A stretch of DNA of 64,000 bases. Origin: Flectobacillus sp. BAB-3569. GTDB lineage: Bacteria > Bacteroidota > Bacteroidia > Cytophagales > Spirosomataceae. This document shows, piece by piece, positions 1 through 8,331 of this stretch (position 1 is its first letter; each line of letters begins with the position of its first letter). The notes beneath the pieces were generated by a model. It did not search any database. It saw only the letters and a program-made list of their open reading frames with translations, and had not been told where the DNA came from. A program made the translations under genes and the position numbers. The stretch is from the NCBI RefSeq assembly GCF_002270355.1, contig NZ_NJFZ01000004.1, forward strand, positions 124,001 to 188,000, in the 5' to 3' direction.

Positions 1-429
1 TGTGGCATTAGGCTCCTTTGGCACTACATTGAGAGCCTTCGTACTTGAAGTTTCAGCTTTGGCTTTGGCAAAATTATGGATAGCTAAATCGATAGAAATT
101 CTTAAGGCTACATCACCGACGGGTTTGGTGAGATAGGCTGAGGGAGAAGTTTCTTTGGCACGTTCGAGAGTCTCCTCATCTGTTTGACCAGATAAGTACA
201 CAATCGGCACCGATTTTATTTGTTTTAAGTGTTGTGCTGTCTCTATTCCATCCCAGCTACCCTTCAACTGAATATCAAGCAGGACTAAATCCACTTCGTT
301 GGCTTTGAATAAAGCTAATGCGTCTTTTCCGTTATCAGCTACCTCGAGTACATCATATCCTTCGGCTTCAAGTCTGGCAGCGAGGTCCATCCCTACAATA
401 GCTTCATCCTCTACGATTAAAATGGTCAT
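1..429 (-). CDS. Response regulator receiver protein (partial, C-terminus outside window)
   Basis: The reverse strand reads from an ATG at 429 to the window edge without a stop (143 codons). The N-terminus is a CheY-like receiver: it begins MTILIVEDEAIVGMD with the acidic pair near residues 7-9, has the phospho-acceptor Asp at residue 52 (LVLLDIQLKG), a Ser at about 80 (VYLSGQTD) and the conserved Lys at about 102 (YLTKP). After about residue 110 the sequence becomes Ala/Lys-rich, so a linker to an output domain probably begins there. The output domain lies outside the window; a receiver of this type often belongs to a LytTR or HTH regulator, but this cannot be decided here. No kinase is visible on this side. 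The upstream gene (fba, same strand) is separated by a terminator, so this gene is probably transcribed from its own promoter. Confidence 0.85.
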   Translation of the reverse strand, partial: MTILIVEDEAIVGMDLAARLEAEGYDVLEVADNGKDALALFKANEVDLVLLDIQLKGSWDGIETAQHLKQIKSVPIVYLSGQTDEETLERAKETSPSAYLTKPVGDVALRISIDLAIHNFAKAKAETSSTKALNVVPKEPNAT

Positions 430-501
430 AATTCTTAATTTCTATAGTATTGCGGTATGTTTAGTAGGTAGCAAAATTGTTTGCATTAATTGATAAAACA
501 A

Positions 502-532
502 AAGCCGTTCAATAAATCCTATTGAACGGCTT
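502..532 (-). terminator. Rho-independent terminator after fba
   Basis: A perfect 13-bp stem (AAGCCGTTCAATA with its complement) encloses a 5-base loop. Read on the minus strand it is followed by a T-rich stretch, so it ends the aldolase transcript before the response regulator gene. Confidence 0.8.
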
Positions 533-555
533 CGAACTTATGTTATATTGTATGA

Positions 556-1638
556 CTACAAGTATTTGTTAACATCTACAGAGTTAAGATCTTCGAATGC
601 CAATTTCAAGCGGCTAACGAAAGTTTCTTCTCCTTTACGCAACCATACACGTGGGTCATAGTATTTCTTGTTTGGAGAATCTTCACCTGTTGGGTTACCA
701 ATTTGTCCTTGCAAGTATCCTTCTTTCTCTTTGTAGAAGTTCAAGATACCTTCCCAGAATGCCCATTGCAAGTCTGTATCGATGTTCATTTTGATAGCAC
801 CATAAGAGATAGCTTCACGGATTTCTTCGCGAGAAGAACCAGAACCACCGTGGAATACAAAGTTGATTGGTTTCTCAGCTTCCAAACCGTATTTCTCTTT
901 GATAAACTCTTGAGAGTTGTGCAAGATCACTGGAGATAATTTCACGTTACCTGGCTTGTATACACCATGTACGTTACCAAATGCAGCAGCGATAGTGAAA
1001 CGGTGAGAAATTTTGCTCAATTCTTCATAAGCATAAGCTACTTCAGAAGGCTGAGTATATAATTTAGATGAATCAACGTCTGAGTTGTCAACGCCATCTT
1101 CTTCGCCACCAGTTACACCCAACTCAATTTCAAGAGTCATGCCTAACTTAGCCATTCTTTCAAGATACTTAGCACAGATTTCGATGTTTTCGTGCAAAGG
1201 CTCTTCAGAAAGGTCAATCATGTGTGAAGAGAAAAGTGGCTTACCATATTGTGCATAGAATTTTTCACCTGCATCCAAAAGACCGTCTAACCAAGGCAAC
1301 AATTTTTTTGCACAGTGGTCTGTGTGTAAGATTACTTGCACGCCATACGCTTCGGCCAATTGGTGTACGTGATGAGCTCCAGAGATTGCACCTGCAATAG
1401 ATGCTTCTTGTTTGCCATTTGGTAAAGATTTACCAGCATAGAACTGAGCACCACCATTTGAGAACTGGATGATTACTGGAGAATTAACAGCTTTTGCAGC
1501 TTCTAATACACCATTAACCGTGTCTGTACCTGTTACGTTAACAGCTGGTAATGCAAATTGATGTTTTTTGGCAACTTCGAAGAGTTCTTGCACTGCATCT
1601 CCATGCAATACACCTTTTTGAGTAGCTAAACTTGACAT
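556..1638 (-). CDS. fbaA: Class II fructose-bisphosphate aldolase
   Basis: This 360-residue protein has the length and motifs of the class IIA (E. coli FbaA-type) zinc aldolases, which interconvert fructose 1,6-bisphosphate with dihydroxyacetone phosphate and glyceraldehyde 3-phosphate in the cytosol. LHTDHCAKK carries the catalytic Asp (107) and zinc ligand His (108). NVHGVYKPG and FVFHGGSGSS carry the further zinc-binding His residues and the phosphate-binding Gly/Ser loop, and MNIDTDLQWAF is the substrate-binding segment. The ATG at 1638 follows a clean Bacteroidota promoter at 1697-1730, and a terminator follows the stop, so the gene looks monocistronic. Two other lower-glycolysis genes, gpmI and eno, occur elsewhere in the window but in separate units. 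Confidence 0.97.
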   Translation of the reverse strand: MSSLATQKGVLHGDAVQELFEVAKKHQFALPAVNVTGTDTVNGVLEAAKAVNSPVIIQFSNGGAQFYAGKSLPNGKQEASIAGAISGAHHVHQLAEAYGVQVILHTDHCAKKLLPWLDGLLDAGEKFYAQYGKPLFSSHMIDLSEEPLHENIEICAKYLERMAKLGMTLEIELGVTGGEEDGVDNSDVDSSKLYTQPSEVAYAYEELSKISHRFTIAAAFGNVHGVYKPGNVKLSPVILHNSQEFIKEKYGLEAEKPINFVFHGGSGSSREEIREAISYGAIKMNIDTDLQWAFWEGILNFYKEKEGYLQGQIGNPTGEDSPNKKYYDPRVWLRKGEETFVSRLKLAFEDLNSVDVNKYL

Positions 1639-1696
1639 AGTGAAATTTTTTCTTGTTAAAAACGTACCTTACCTAATTTTTCAATCAGATAGTAGT

Positions 1697-1730
1697 CAAA
1701 ATTAATAATTTTTCCTTGCTTTTTGACAAA
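1697..1730 (-). promoter_or_regulatory. Bacteroidota-type promoter for fba
   Basis: On the minus strand TTTG (1730-1727) is followed after 22 bases by TAATTTTG (1704-1697). This fits the TTTG / TANNTTTG pattern of the Bacteroidota primary sigma factor. The predicted start of transcription is about 1690, giving a leader of about 50 bases. Confidence 0.65.
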
Positions 1731-2121
1731 AACACAAAATATAATTTGGCAACAACAATAAAGTAGCTAATTTGAATATATAGTTATTAGAGTGTTTTTG
1801 AAATCGAATACTACCTTCAATAAAAATCCATAACTAGCTGTTTTTCAGAAACAAACATATTCTATATTAGTCACCTATGTGGAAGCTTTTTATAACAAGC
1901 GTTTATTCGTCAATCGAAGATTTAGGAACTTATCTTCTTGAGATTATTTCACAAAAATACGAATCTATTTGGCATTATTATCGTTAAAATAACATTGATA
2001 TTTGAATGACCTGACACATTTTATGATTACCCCTGGAAGATTTATTGTTGGAATGTCTGGAAGGTATAAAGCAATAACCAAGTTTATTAGTAGGATATTC
2101 GTTAGTCTAGGTGCAATTACC

Positions 2122-2129
2122 TAATTTTG
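2122..2129 (+). promoter_or_regulatory. Possible -7 element for cysE
   Basis: TAATTTTG matches TANNTTTG exactly and lies 50 bases before the cysE start. A good upstream TTG is not present at the usual spacing (only a TTAG near 2102), so the assignment is tentative. Confidence 0.35.
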
Positions 2130-2179
2130 TCTCATAATTTCTCAATGATTAATAGACGTTTACCAAACGTTCAGCTTAC

Positions 2180-2980
2180 ATGTTACCAAAAGACTTTTTA
2201 GAGGCATTAAGCCAAAAACATACCAAGTCCAATACCTTCCCTTCTACGTCGGCGGTCAAAGAGTTGTTTACTGATATCATGCTCACGCTCTTTCCAGAGC
2301 AGACCCAAAGACATTATGGTTGTTTGGACGAACTTCAAGAGGCTTTTGACCAAATCGAGCTAAGACTCACACGTCTATTGCGCTCTATGCAAAAGCATCT
2401 TGATGAAGACGCTCGTATTTTAGCGACCAACTATATTCAAAAGCTTCCCGAAATTTACAGAGTTCTATTGACTGATGTTCAAGCGACACTGCTTGGTGAC
2501 CCAGCAGCTCAAAGTGAATATGAAGTAATACGAGCTTATCCTGGCTTTTACGCAATTGCTTTTTATCGTTTAGCACATGCACTTTACGAAATGAATGTAC
2601 CAATGCTTCCTCGTATTTTGACGGAGTATGCTCATTCAAAAACAGGCATTGACATTCACCCTGGCGCTGATATTGATGAGTATTTTATGATAGACCATGG
2701 CACGGGTGTGGTAGTTGGAGAAACAACAACCATTGGAAAACATGTGAAACTGTATCAAGGTGTAACTTTAGGAGCACTGTCGGTCAGTAAAGAAATGGCT
2801 TCACTTAAACGTCATCCAACCATCGAAGATCATGTGGTGATTTATTCGGGAGCAACTATCTTAGGGGGCGAAACAGTTGTGGGAGCTCATTCAATTATTG
2901 GGGGTAATGTGTGGCTAACTAGAAGTGTGCCTCCTCAAACCAAGATTTACCATCAAGAACAAGTAAAGATATTAAATTAA
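2180..2980 (+). CDS. cysE: Serine O-acetyltransferase
   Basis: This 266-residue protein makes O-acetylserine from serine and acetyl-CoA, the first step of cysteine synthesis. The N-terminal 110 or so residues are helical, including a segment with LLRSMQKHLDEDARIL. The C-terminal part is a left-handed beta-helix of hexapeptide repeats of the SAT type: GIDIHPGADI, then MIDHGTGVVVGETTTIG with the catalytic His, then LYQGVTLGAL and KRHPTIEDHVVIYSGATILGG. The longer N-terminal helical domain resembles the EpsC/plant-like SAT arrangement rather than the shortest bacterial forms. A cysteine synthase follows on the same strand after 98 bases, so the two probably form a cysteine operon. Confidence 0.93.
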   Translation: MLPKDFLEALSQKHTKSNTFPSTSAVKELFTDIMLTLFPEQTQRHYGCLDELQEAFDQIELRLTRLLRSMQKHLDEDARILATNYIQKLPEIYRVLLTDVQATLLGDPAAQSEYEVIRAYPGFYAIAFYRLAHALYEMNVPMLPRILTEYAHSKTGIDIHPGADIDEYFMIDHGTGVVVGETTTIGKHVKLYQGVTLGALSVSKEMASLKRHPTIEDHVVIYSGATILGGETVVGAHSIIGGNVWLTRSVPPQTKIYHQEQVKILN

Positions 2981-3078
2981 GCATTGGGCGATTGGCTATG
3001 GTCTTTGAGCAGGAATTATCCAGAAAATCGTACACTTGTTAGAATCTCATAGCAATTTGCTCATATAAAATACAAATT

Positions 3079-3963
3079 ATGGCAACACTTTTGGATTTGG
3101 TGGGAAATACCCCGCTGGTTGAATTAAATCGTATTAATCCTAATCCTAATGTAAAAATTCTAGGAAAATTAGAAGGCAACAACCCAGGGGGCTCTGTCAA
3201 AGATCGTGCAGCTTATGGCATGATTAAAGGTGCATTGGAAAGAGGTGAAATCACCCCAGGAATAAAACTCATCGAAGCGACTTCAGGTAATACTGGTATT
3301 GCCTTGGCAATGATTGCTCGTCTTTTTGACATTGATATAGAATTGGTAATGCCCGAAAACTCTACACGTGAGCGTGTATTGACGATGGAAGCATTTGGGG
3401 CTAAGGTTACACTTACACCAGCCTCAGAGGGTATAGAAGGTTCTCGTGACTATGCAGAAGCGCAGGTGGCTAAAGGGGGCTTTTTGATGTTGAATCAATT
3501 TGCTAATCCAGACAACTACATGGCGCATTATCATAGCACAGGGCCCGAAATCTGGCGTGATACCAACCAAACAGTAACGCACTTTGTAAGCTCAATGGGA
3601 ACAACGGGTACGATTATGGGCACTTCCAAATTTTTGAAGGAAGTAAATCCAGCTATTCAAATTGTAGGTTGTCAGCCAACAGAAGGCTCAAAAATCCCAG
3701 GTATACGTCGTTGGCCTGAAGAGTATCTCCCTAAAATTTATGACCCAAGTCGTGTAGACCGCGTGATGGATATTTCAGAAGATGAAGCTCGTGCGATGGC
3801 CAATACTTTAGCAAAAGTGGAAGGTGTTTTTGGAGGAATGAGTAGTGGTGGCGCGGCATCGGCGGCTGTACGCTTAGCACAAGAATTAGAATCAGGAGTA
3901 ATTGTATGTATTATCTGTGATCGTGGCGACAGATATTTATCAAGCGACCTTTTTGGCGCGTAA
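3079..3963 (+). CDS. cysM: Cysteine synthase (CysM type), PLP-dependent
   Basis: A 294-residue fold-type II PLP enzyme that condenses O-acetylserine with sulfide (CysM types may also use thiosulfate) to give cysteine. The PLP lysine is Lys41 in NNPGGSVKDRAA, the substrate loop TSGNTG lies at 68-73, and the phosphate-binding GTTGT loop is near residue 175. GIRRWPEEYLP and the C-terminal CDRGDRYLSSDLF are typical of the CysM branch and differ from CysK. It is shorter than CysK (about 320 residues), as expected for CysM. It lies directly downstream of cysE, and both probably end at the strong terminator at 4071-4113. Confidence 0.9.
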   Translation: MATLLDLVGNTPLVELNRINPNPNVKILGKLEGNNPGGSVKDRAAYGMIKGALERGEITPGIKLIEATSGNTGIALAMIARLFDIDIELVMPENSTRERVLTMEAFGAKVTLTPASEGIEGSRDYAEAQVAKGGFLMLNQFANPDNYMAHYHSTGPEIWRDTNQTVTHFVSSMGTTGTIMGTSKFLKEVNPAIQIVGCQPTEGSKIPGIRRWPEEYLPKIYDPSRVDRVMDISEDEARAMANTLAKVEGVFGGMSSGGAASAAVRLAQELESGVIVCIICDRGDRYLSSDLFGA

Positions 3964-3976
3964 AACCCGAATTTAA

Positions 3977-4011
3977 TTGAGTGATTTAGTGGTTGAGCGA
4001 ATGAGTGATTG
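3977..4011 (+). repeat. Degenerate 8-bp tandem repeat (TTGAGTGA type)
   Basis: Four consecutive octamers are visible in exact 8-base phase: TTGAGTGA, TTTAGTGG, TTGAGCGA and ATGAGTGA, followed by TTG. The same octamer occurs twice at 45899-45914, also after a plus-strand gene and just before a GTAGAGACGC-type palindrome and a terminator. Confidence 0.6.
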
Positions 4012-4019
4012 TTTTATTT

Positions 4020-4043
4020 GTAGAGACGCAATACTTTGCGTCT
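4020..4043. repeat. Dispersed palindromic repeat (GTAGAGACGC type), copy 1
   Basis: GAGACGCAATACTTTGCGTCT is an imperfect palindrome. Related copies lie at 4127-4151 and 45934-45957. It is in the convergent space between cysM and the MTHFR-like gene. Confidence 0.6.
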
Positions 4044-4070
4044 AATGTGGAGTCATACAGTAGGATAGTA

Positions 4071-4113
4071 TCAAAAAAAGCGGTCGGAAATTATTTTCCG
4101 ACCGCTTTTTTGA
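4071..4113. terminator. Bidirectional terminator between cysM and the MTHFR-like gene
   Basis: A perfect 16-bp stem (left arm 4075-4090, right arm 4095-4110) with a TTAT loop is flanked by A-runs on the left and T-runs on the right. It can therefore stop transcription from both convergent genes. Confidence 0.85.
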
Positions 4114-4126
4114 TCCAACTTGGCTT

Positions 4127-4151
4127 GAGACGTAAAATATTACGTCTCTAC
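4127..4151. repeat. Dispersed palindromic repeat (GTAGAGACGC type), copy 2
   Basis: GAGACGTAAAATATTACGTC followed by TCTAC is a near-perfect palindrome in the opposite orientation to copy 1, so copies 1 and 2 bracket the terminator. Confidence 0.6.
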
Positions 4152-4166
4152 TGTTGACACCAACTA

Positions 4167-5099
4167 TTATTTCCTTAAACCTTCCGCTTTCAACATCTCC
4201 CCTATCTGGTTTACCATCGCAATCGACGCTTCGATTTCTTCTTTACGTATCGCTACACTTTCAATGTTAAACCCTACTGGTACTCCTAATTGAATGCAGT
4301 ATTTTATTAACTCGTCTGCAATCGTGATACATACTTCTACAGATCTATCCAAGATATTTTCTGAAGCCTTAAACTCTTCTTTCAACTCCTCTGGAATGTG
4401 AATACCTAACCATTCCATAAAATGCAATGTTTTCAATGATCCACAAGCTGTTAGCGTAAAGATAATCGTTGGAATTTCCTGATTTTTCGCTTGACAAGCT
4501 TGTACCAAAGCATCTAACATCGCTTTGGCATAATCGACATTAAATACACATTGCGACACAAAATAACTTACTCCCGACGATACTTTATCCAAAATACGTT
4601 GATCTTCATCCTTCAGTACAGCATGACGTTCGGGAATAGTGACAGCACCAATTACCGATTGATCTTGATATTGTCTCCAAACACCATAAGCTTCTGGTAA
4701 GCTGGTAACAGGTACAAAGTCTGGAGAAGGCACACCCACGAATACAGGTGAAAAACCATGATTTACCACTTCTTTCAACCAAGCATTTAACTCTTCTTTG
4801 GTAAACTTTCCTGCTGGACGATAGATAATTTTGGGTACTTGTAGAGAAGATAGGTGATCTTTGGCAAACTCAAAAGGGTCATGAGCACTAATAAATGGAA
4901 ATGGGCGCTCTTCGCTAGTACGAGCTGATTCGTCTTGAACATCATACACGACTAAAGCATCAATGTCAAGATTATGCAAACGAGCTAATGTTTTCTCTGC
5001 AATTTCTATTACTTTTTCTGGACCAACCTGTGCTTTGGGAGGCGTAATTCCATACAATAAGATACCAGACTCTTTTGATTTGATTTTATCTAAAAACAT
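4167..5099 (-). CDS. Methylenetetrahydrofolate reductase-like TIM-barrel protein
   Basis: This 310-residue protein has the length and barrel pattern of the MetF/MTHFR family. It has an early YGITPPKA segment where MetF has its E-F-F-P-P-K strand, and SYFVSQCVFNVDYAKAMLDA corresponds to the family's F-x-x-T/S-Q-x-x-F-D strand. The catalytic Glu of classical MetF is replaced here by Gly-Ile in the first strand, so the usual reduction of methylene-tetrahydrofolate to methyl-tetrahydrofolate cannot be assumed. The gene is convergent to cysE-cysM. A sulfur or one-carbon role is plausible from family and neighbours, but this is inference. A TACCTTTG -7 element lies upstream at 5174-5181. Confidence 0.6.
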   Translation of the reverse strand: MFLDKIKSKESGILLYGITPPKAQVGPEKVIEIAEKTLARLHNLDIDALVVYDVQDESARTSEERPFPFISAHDPFEFAKDHLSSLQVPKIIYRPAGKFTKEELNAWLKEVVNHGFSPVFVGVPSPDFVPVTSLPEAYGVWRQYQDQSVIGAVTIPERHAVLKDEDQRILDKVSSGVSYFVSQCVFNVDYAKAMLDALVQACQAKNQEIPTIIFTLTACGSLKTLHFMEWLGIHIPEELKEEFKASENILDRSVEVCITIADELIKYCIQLGVPVGFNIESVAIRKEEIEASIAMVNQIGEMLKAEGLRK

Positions 5100-5173
5100 A
5101 AATTATTTACGAGATTGTGTAATCGGTTAACAGGATTACGTGGTAAGAGATAAGCATTTAGCTTATTGGGCTA

Positions 5174-5181
5174 CAAAGGTA
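5174..5181 (-). promoter_or_regulatory. -7 promoter element upstream of the MTHFR-like gene
   Basis: TACCTTTG on the minus strand matches TANNTTTG. TTTG at 5210-5207 is 25 bases further upstream, somewhat longer than the usual spacing, so the full promoter is only probable. Confidence 0.4.
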
Positions 5182-5326
5182 GCAGGAAGATTTGTGATTA
5201 TAGAATCAAAATGAAAGGTTTTCTTGAGAATTGATAATGAATGAAATATCCACTCTATGATTCTTTATCCTTTCCAAACTCCTAAAAAATTCGGAACTTT
5301 GTGGTTTCATACAAAAATACAATCAC

Positions 5327-6559
5327 ATGAGAATACATCGCCCTTTGGCAGATGCCGTTGTTGGGACTTTACAAGAAATCTTTTTGAATAAACGTCAAGC
5401 AGACCGTGCTATAGAATATGTACTAAAATCAAACCGTAAATGGGGAAGCCGTGATCGTGGTTTCATTGCTGAAAACACTTACGAAATTGTTCGCTGGTGG
5501 CGTATGCTCCATTTTGTGATTGAAGCACCCGAATCACTCAATAAATATCATTTCTGGCAAGCATTTGGCGCTTGGCAATTACTCAAAGCAAAGCACGCCA
5601 ATTCTGACGAGGCACTTTTTCGCTTACCAGATTGGGTTGAGTTTTCGAAAGTAAATACCAACCGCATTTTTAGTCGTTACGAAGAAGCCAAAAATATTCG
5701 TAAAATAATCGAATCTGTTCCAGATTGGTTAGATACCCTTGGAGAAGCAGAGCTAGGTACTGAGAAGTGGAATAAAGAAATTCATGCACTAAATCAGCAA
5801 GCACCTGTTATTTTGCGTGTTAACTCTCTTAAATCAAACCGTGAACATGTAGCGGATTTGTTGGGCGATGAAGACATTAATGCTGATTACAACAATGAAT
5901 TACCCGATGGTCTTATCCTTGAAGGTCGCCCAAGTGTATTCAAAACATCTATGTTTAAGGATGGCTTTTTTGAAGTACAAGATGCTGCCTCTCAGTTGGT
6001 AGCACCTATGTTAGATGTAAAAGCTGGTATGCGTGTGATTGATGCATGTGCTGGAGCAGGTGGTAAAACCTTGCATATTGCGGCTTTGATGGAAAACAAA
6101 GGACGCATTATTGCGATGGATGTAGAAGAGCGTAAGCTTCAAGAATTACAAAAACGTGCTCGTCGTGCTGGTGCCATGAATCTCGAAACTCGTTTGATTG
6201 AACCTAAAACAATCAAGCGTTTACAGGAAAGTGCTGACCGTTTATTGCTTGATGTTCCATGTTCGGGCTTAGGGGTAATTCGTCGTAACCCAGATGCTAA
6301 GTGGAAACTTACACCAGAATTTATCGAAAACCTTCGCACAATTCAATATAACATTCTTACTCAATATTCATCTATGTTGAAAAAGGGTGGGAAAATGGTT
6401 TTTGCTACATGTAGTTTACTACCTTCTGAAAGTGAAGACCACGTACGTCGTTTCTTGGCTGAACAAGGCGAGCAATGGGAATTGTTAGAAGAACGTCGTA
6501 CTTCTCCTGCTGAGGATGGATACGATGGTTTTTATATGGCTTGTTTGCAGAGAAAGTAA
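5327..6559 (+). CDS. RsmB/NOP-family RNA (cytosine-C5) methyltransferase
   Basis: A 410-residue SAM-dependent enzyme of the RsmB/NOL1/NOP2/Sun family, which methylates cytosine C5 in rRNA (RsmB acts on 16S C967). The N-terminal 150 or so residues are helical, as in the NusB-like domain of RsmB. The catalytic domain shows the SAM motif DACAGAGGKTLHIAAL, an acidic second-strand residue in IIAMDVEERKL, the motif LLLDVPCSGLGVIRRNP with one active Cys, and MVFATCSLLPSESEDHV with the second. The C-terminus ends in GYDGFYMACLQRK, typical for the family. The exact rRNA target cannot be read from sequence. It is transcribed alone and followed by a strong terminator. Confidence 0.88.
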   Translation: MRIHRPLADAVVGTLQEIFLNKRQADRAIEYVLKSNRKWGSRDRGFIAENTYEIVRWWRMLHFVIEAPESLNKYHFWQAFGAWQLLKAKHANSDEALFRLPDWVEFSKVNTNRIFSRYEEAKNIRKIIESVPDWLDTLGEAELGTEKWNKEIHALNQQAPVILRVNSLKSNREHVADLLGDEDINADYNNELPDGLILEGRPSVFKTSMFKDGFFEVQDAASQLVAPMLDVKAGMRVIDACAGAGGKTLHIAALMENKGRIIAMDVEERKLQELQKRARRAGAMNLETRLIEPKTIKRLQESADRLLLDVPCSGLGVIRRNPDAKWKLTPEFIENLRTIQYNILTQYSSMLKKGGKMVFATCSLLPSESEDHVRRFLAEQGEQWELLEERRTSPAEDGYDGFYMACLQRK

Positions 6560-6577
6560 ACTCTATTTGTAATAACA

Positions 6578-6617
6578 AACCCCGTCAGAATAACACATTG
6601 ACGGGGTTTATTTTTTG
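6578..6617. terminator. Terminator between the RsmB-like and SGNH-like genes
   Basis: An 11-bp stem, AAACCCCGTCA with TGACGGGGTTT, is followed on the plus strand by ATTTTTTG. It lies between convergent genes. Confidence 0.8.
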
Positions 6618-6620
6618 ATT

Positions 6621-7580
6621 TTATCTTCCTACTCCTATCTTCTTTAAATCTTCTGCAAGCTTTGCGGAAAAAACCTCCGCTCCCTTTTTATTGAGATGTT
6701 GAGAATTATAAAACCATTTCTTCTCAAAACATAATGAATCGTTGGTGTAATCTAAGAAAATACATCCGTATTTATTGACAGCATTTTGACACAGTGTATT
6801 AAACGCCTTTTTGTTTTTATAAAAAGGTTGTACTTCGTAATATTCCGGGGCATATACCAAAATAACTTTTATTCCTTTCTTTTGACAAAAACGGAGATAT
6901 TCTTCAAAACTCGCCTTTACATCGCTCTCGATGGTATAATTGATGCCTTTAGGATATTTTTTCTTAAACTTTTCAAACTGATTATCCCACGGAATATCAT
7001 TTCCTTGGAAGCCTTTGTATTTGTTGGTATGTGCTACATTTTTAGACCCTGTATAACACTTAAAACCTTCCCAAGCCAAATCCAAATCATTGGCATACTT
7101 ATACATAGGCATGTATTTCTGAAAACCATTAAACTCTCCTTTTATACCTGTTAGGTTATTGAGTAAAAGTGGCTCGTTGAGATAGGGCAAAAACTGTTGA
7201 TAATCTACTAGATTCTTACGTTTAGCAAAACCATACAAATCCACATTATGCACAATGTATTTGGGAGCTTTATTATGTTCTAGATATAATTTAAAACGTG
7301 TCCATTGCATATCGAATCGCCATGCCGACATACCCAAATTATAAGAATTGAGGTGTAAAGTGCTATCCAGAATATAAGGTGAAATATGAAAAGCTGCTCG
7401 TGAAGAACCCAATACCAGCAAATCAGCATTGATTTTGGCATTAAAAAGCGCATTCCAATCGGCTAATACGGTATGGTTGGACTTTCGTAGCCCCGAATCG
7501 ACCATATAAGCCATAAGACTCAAAACTAGCAATGGAACCGATATAATCAACGCTAGCTTAAGCCAAAACTTTTGTAACAT
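6621..7580 (-). CDS. Membrane-anchored SGNH/GDSL-like protein
   Basis: I do not recognise a named family. The 319-residue protein starts with one membrane segment (about residues 8-26, ALIISVPLLVLSLMAYM), so most of it probably faces the periplasm. LLVLGSSRAAFHISP near residue 55 resembles the G-x-S block I of SGNH hydrolases, and a C-terminal SQHLNKKGAEVFS resembles block V with its His, as in DltD-like or alginate O-acetyltransferase-like proteins of surface polysaccharide loci. The Asp usually found three residues before that His is replaced here (NSQH), so activity is uncertain. The gene follows a lipoprotein gene after 24 bases and is probably co-transcribed with it. Confidence 0.6.
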   Translation of the reverse strand: MLQKFWLKLALIISVPLLVLSLMAYMVDSGLRKSNHTVLADWNALFNAKINADLLVLGSSRAAFHISPYILDSTLHLNSYNLGMSAWRFDMQWTRFKLYLEHNKAPKYIVHNVDLYGFAKRKNLVDYQQFLPYLNEPLLLNNLTGIKGEFNGFQKYMPMYKYANDLDLAWEGFKCYTGSKNVAHTNKYKGFQGNDIPWDNQFEKFKKKYPKGINYTIESDVKASFEEYLRFCQKKGIKVILVYAPEYYEVQPFYKNKKAFNTLCQNAVNKYGCIFLDYTNDSLCFEKKWFYNSQHLNKKGAEVFSAKLAEDLKKIGVGR

Positions 7581-7604
7581 ACTATGATAATTGAAGATTG
7601 GACT

Positions 7605-8141
7605 TTACTGAATAGTTGCTTTGATTTGGTAGGCTTTTTTTTCACCAAAAACTAATTGCTGAAACCCATCAATTTCATAATGTTTCAATTGATTTTGCTC
7701 AAAATCAGCTTTAATTTCCTTTCTGGTTTTGTATAAATAATTTTCATCCGACAACAATGCATATACCTGTTGAAGCTTTCCATTTTTCAAAACTAGCTTT
7801 ATTTCCTTCACCAATTGTGTTTCGGTAGATTTGAGCGTATAAGTTACCAAAGAGTCATTTTGTAAAATTTGGTAGCTATTCAAAAAAGCGGGCTTATTCA
7901 AATCTGCTTGAATAAAAAAGTCCAACTCTTTTTCCCAATCCTGAATCACCTTTGTTTGTGTATCGGCAGTAGTACCAACCTTTACTGATTTTTGCACAGT
8001 AGGCTTACGTCCTGAAAGTTCTTTGATTTGTGTTTCGAAAGTACCTTTTAAGTCAAAATATTTATGATTGCTTTGCTCTACTTGCTGATTACAAGCCATT
8101 ACAGAAAGCATTAAAAATAAACTAGCTAGAATGTTTTTCAT
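7605..8141 (-). CDS. Hypothetical lipoprotein
   Basis: A 178-residue protein with a lipoprotein signal: MKNILASLFLMLSVMAC, with the lipobox Cys at about residue 17 followed by Asn/Gln. The rest is soluble, Lys- and Gln-rich and without a motif I recognise. It contains a probable beta-rich half (QLVKEIKLVLKNGKLQQVYALLS), and it ends with ATIQ. It is probably anchored in the outer or inner membrane facing the periplasm. It is the first gene of a likely two-gene unit with the SGNH-like protein. Function unknown. Confidence 0.65.
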   Translation of the reverse strand: MKNILASLFLMLSVMACNQQVEQSNHKYFDLKGTFETQIKELSGRKPTVQKSVKVGTTADTQTKVIQDWEKELDFFIQADLNKPAFLNSYQILQNDSLVTYTLKSTETQLVKEIKLVLKNGKLQQVYALLSDENYLYKTRKEIKADFEQNQLKHYEIDGFQQLVFGEKKAYQIKATIQ

Positions 8142-8331
8142 GATACAAAATTAACACAAAAGCCTTTTATGTCGTTCCTTCTTCTAAGGTAATAATTCGA
8201 GCACGAGCAAAGAATGGGATAAAATGGTTTTCTTGTCTCCATGATTTTATCAAAAAACCTCTACAGTTCAGCATATTACCTATCAGAAATATCTTGGCAT
8301 TTAGGTATATTGAGAGATAATCCCTAAACAA

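Larger units (their letters stand above)
1639..2179. other. AT-rich intergenic region between divergent fba and cysE
   Basis: The 541 bases hold the fba promoter at 1697-1730 and a possible cysE -7 element at 2122-2129. I see no plausible reading frame, tRNA or repeat in the remainder (about 1740-2110). It may contain 5' leader sequence or a decayed gene, but nothing there is recognisable. Confidence 0.5.
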
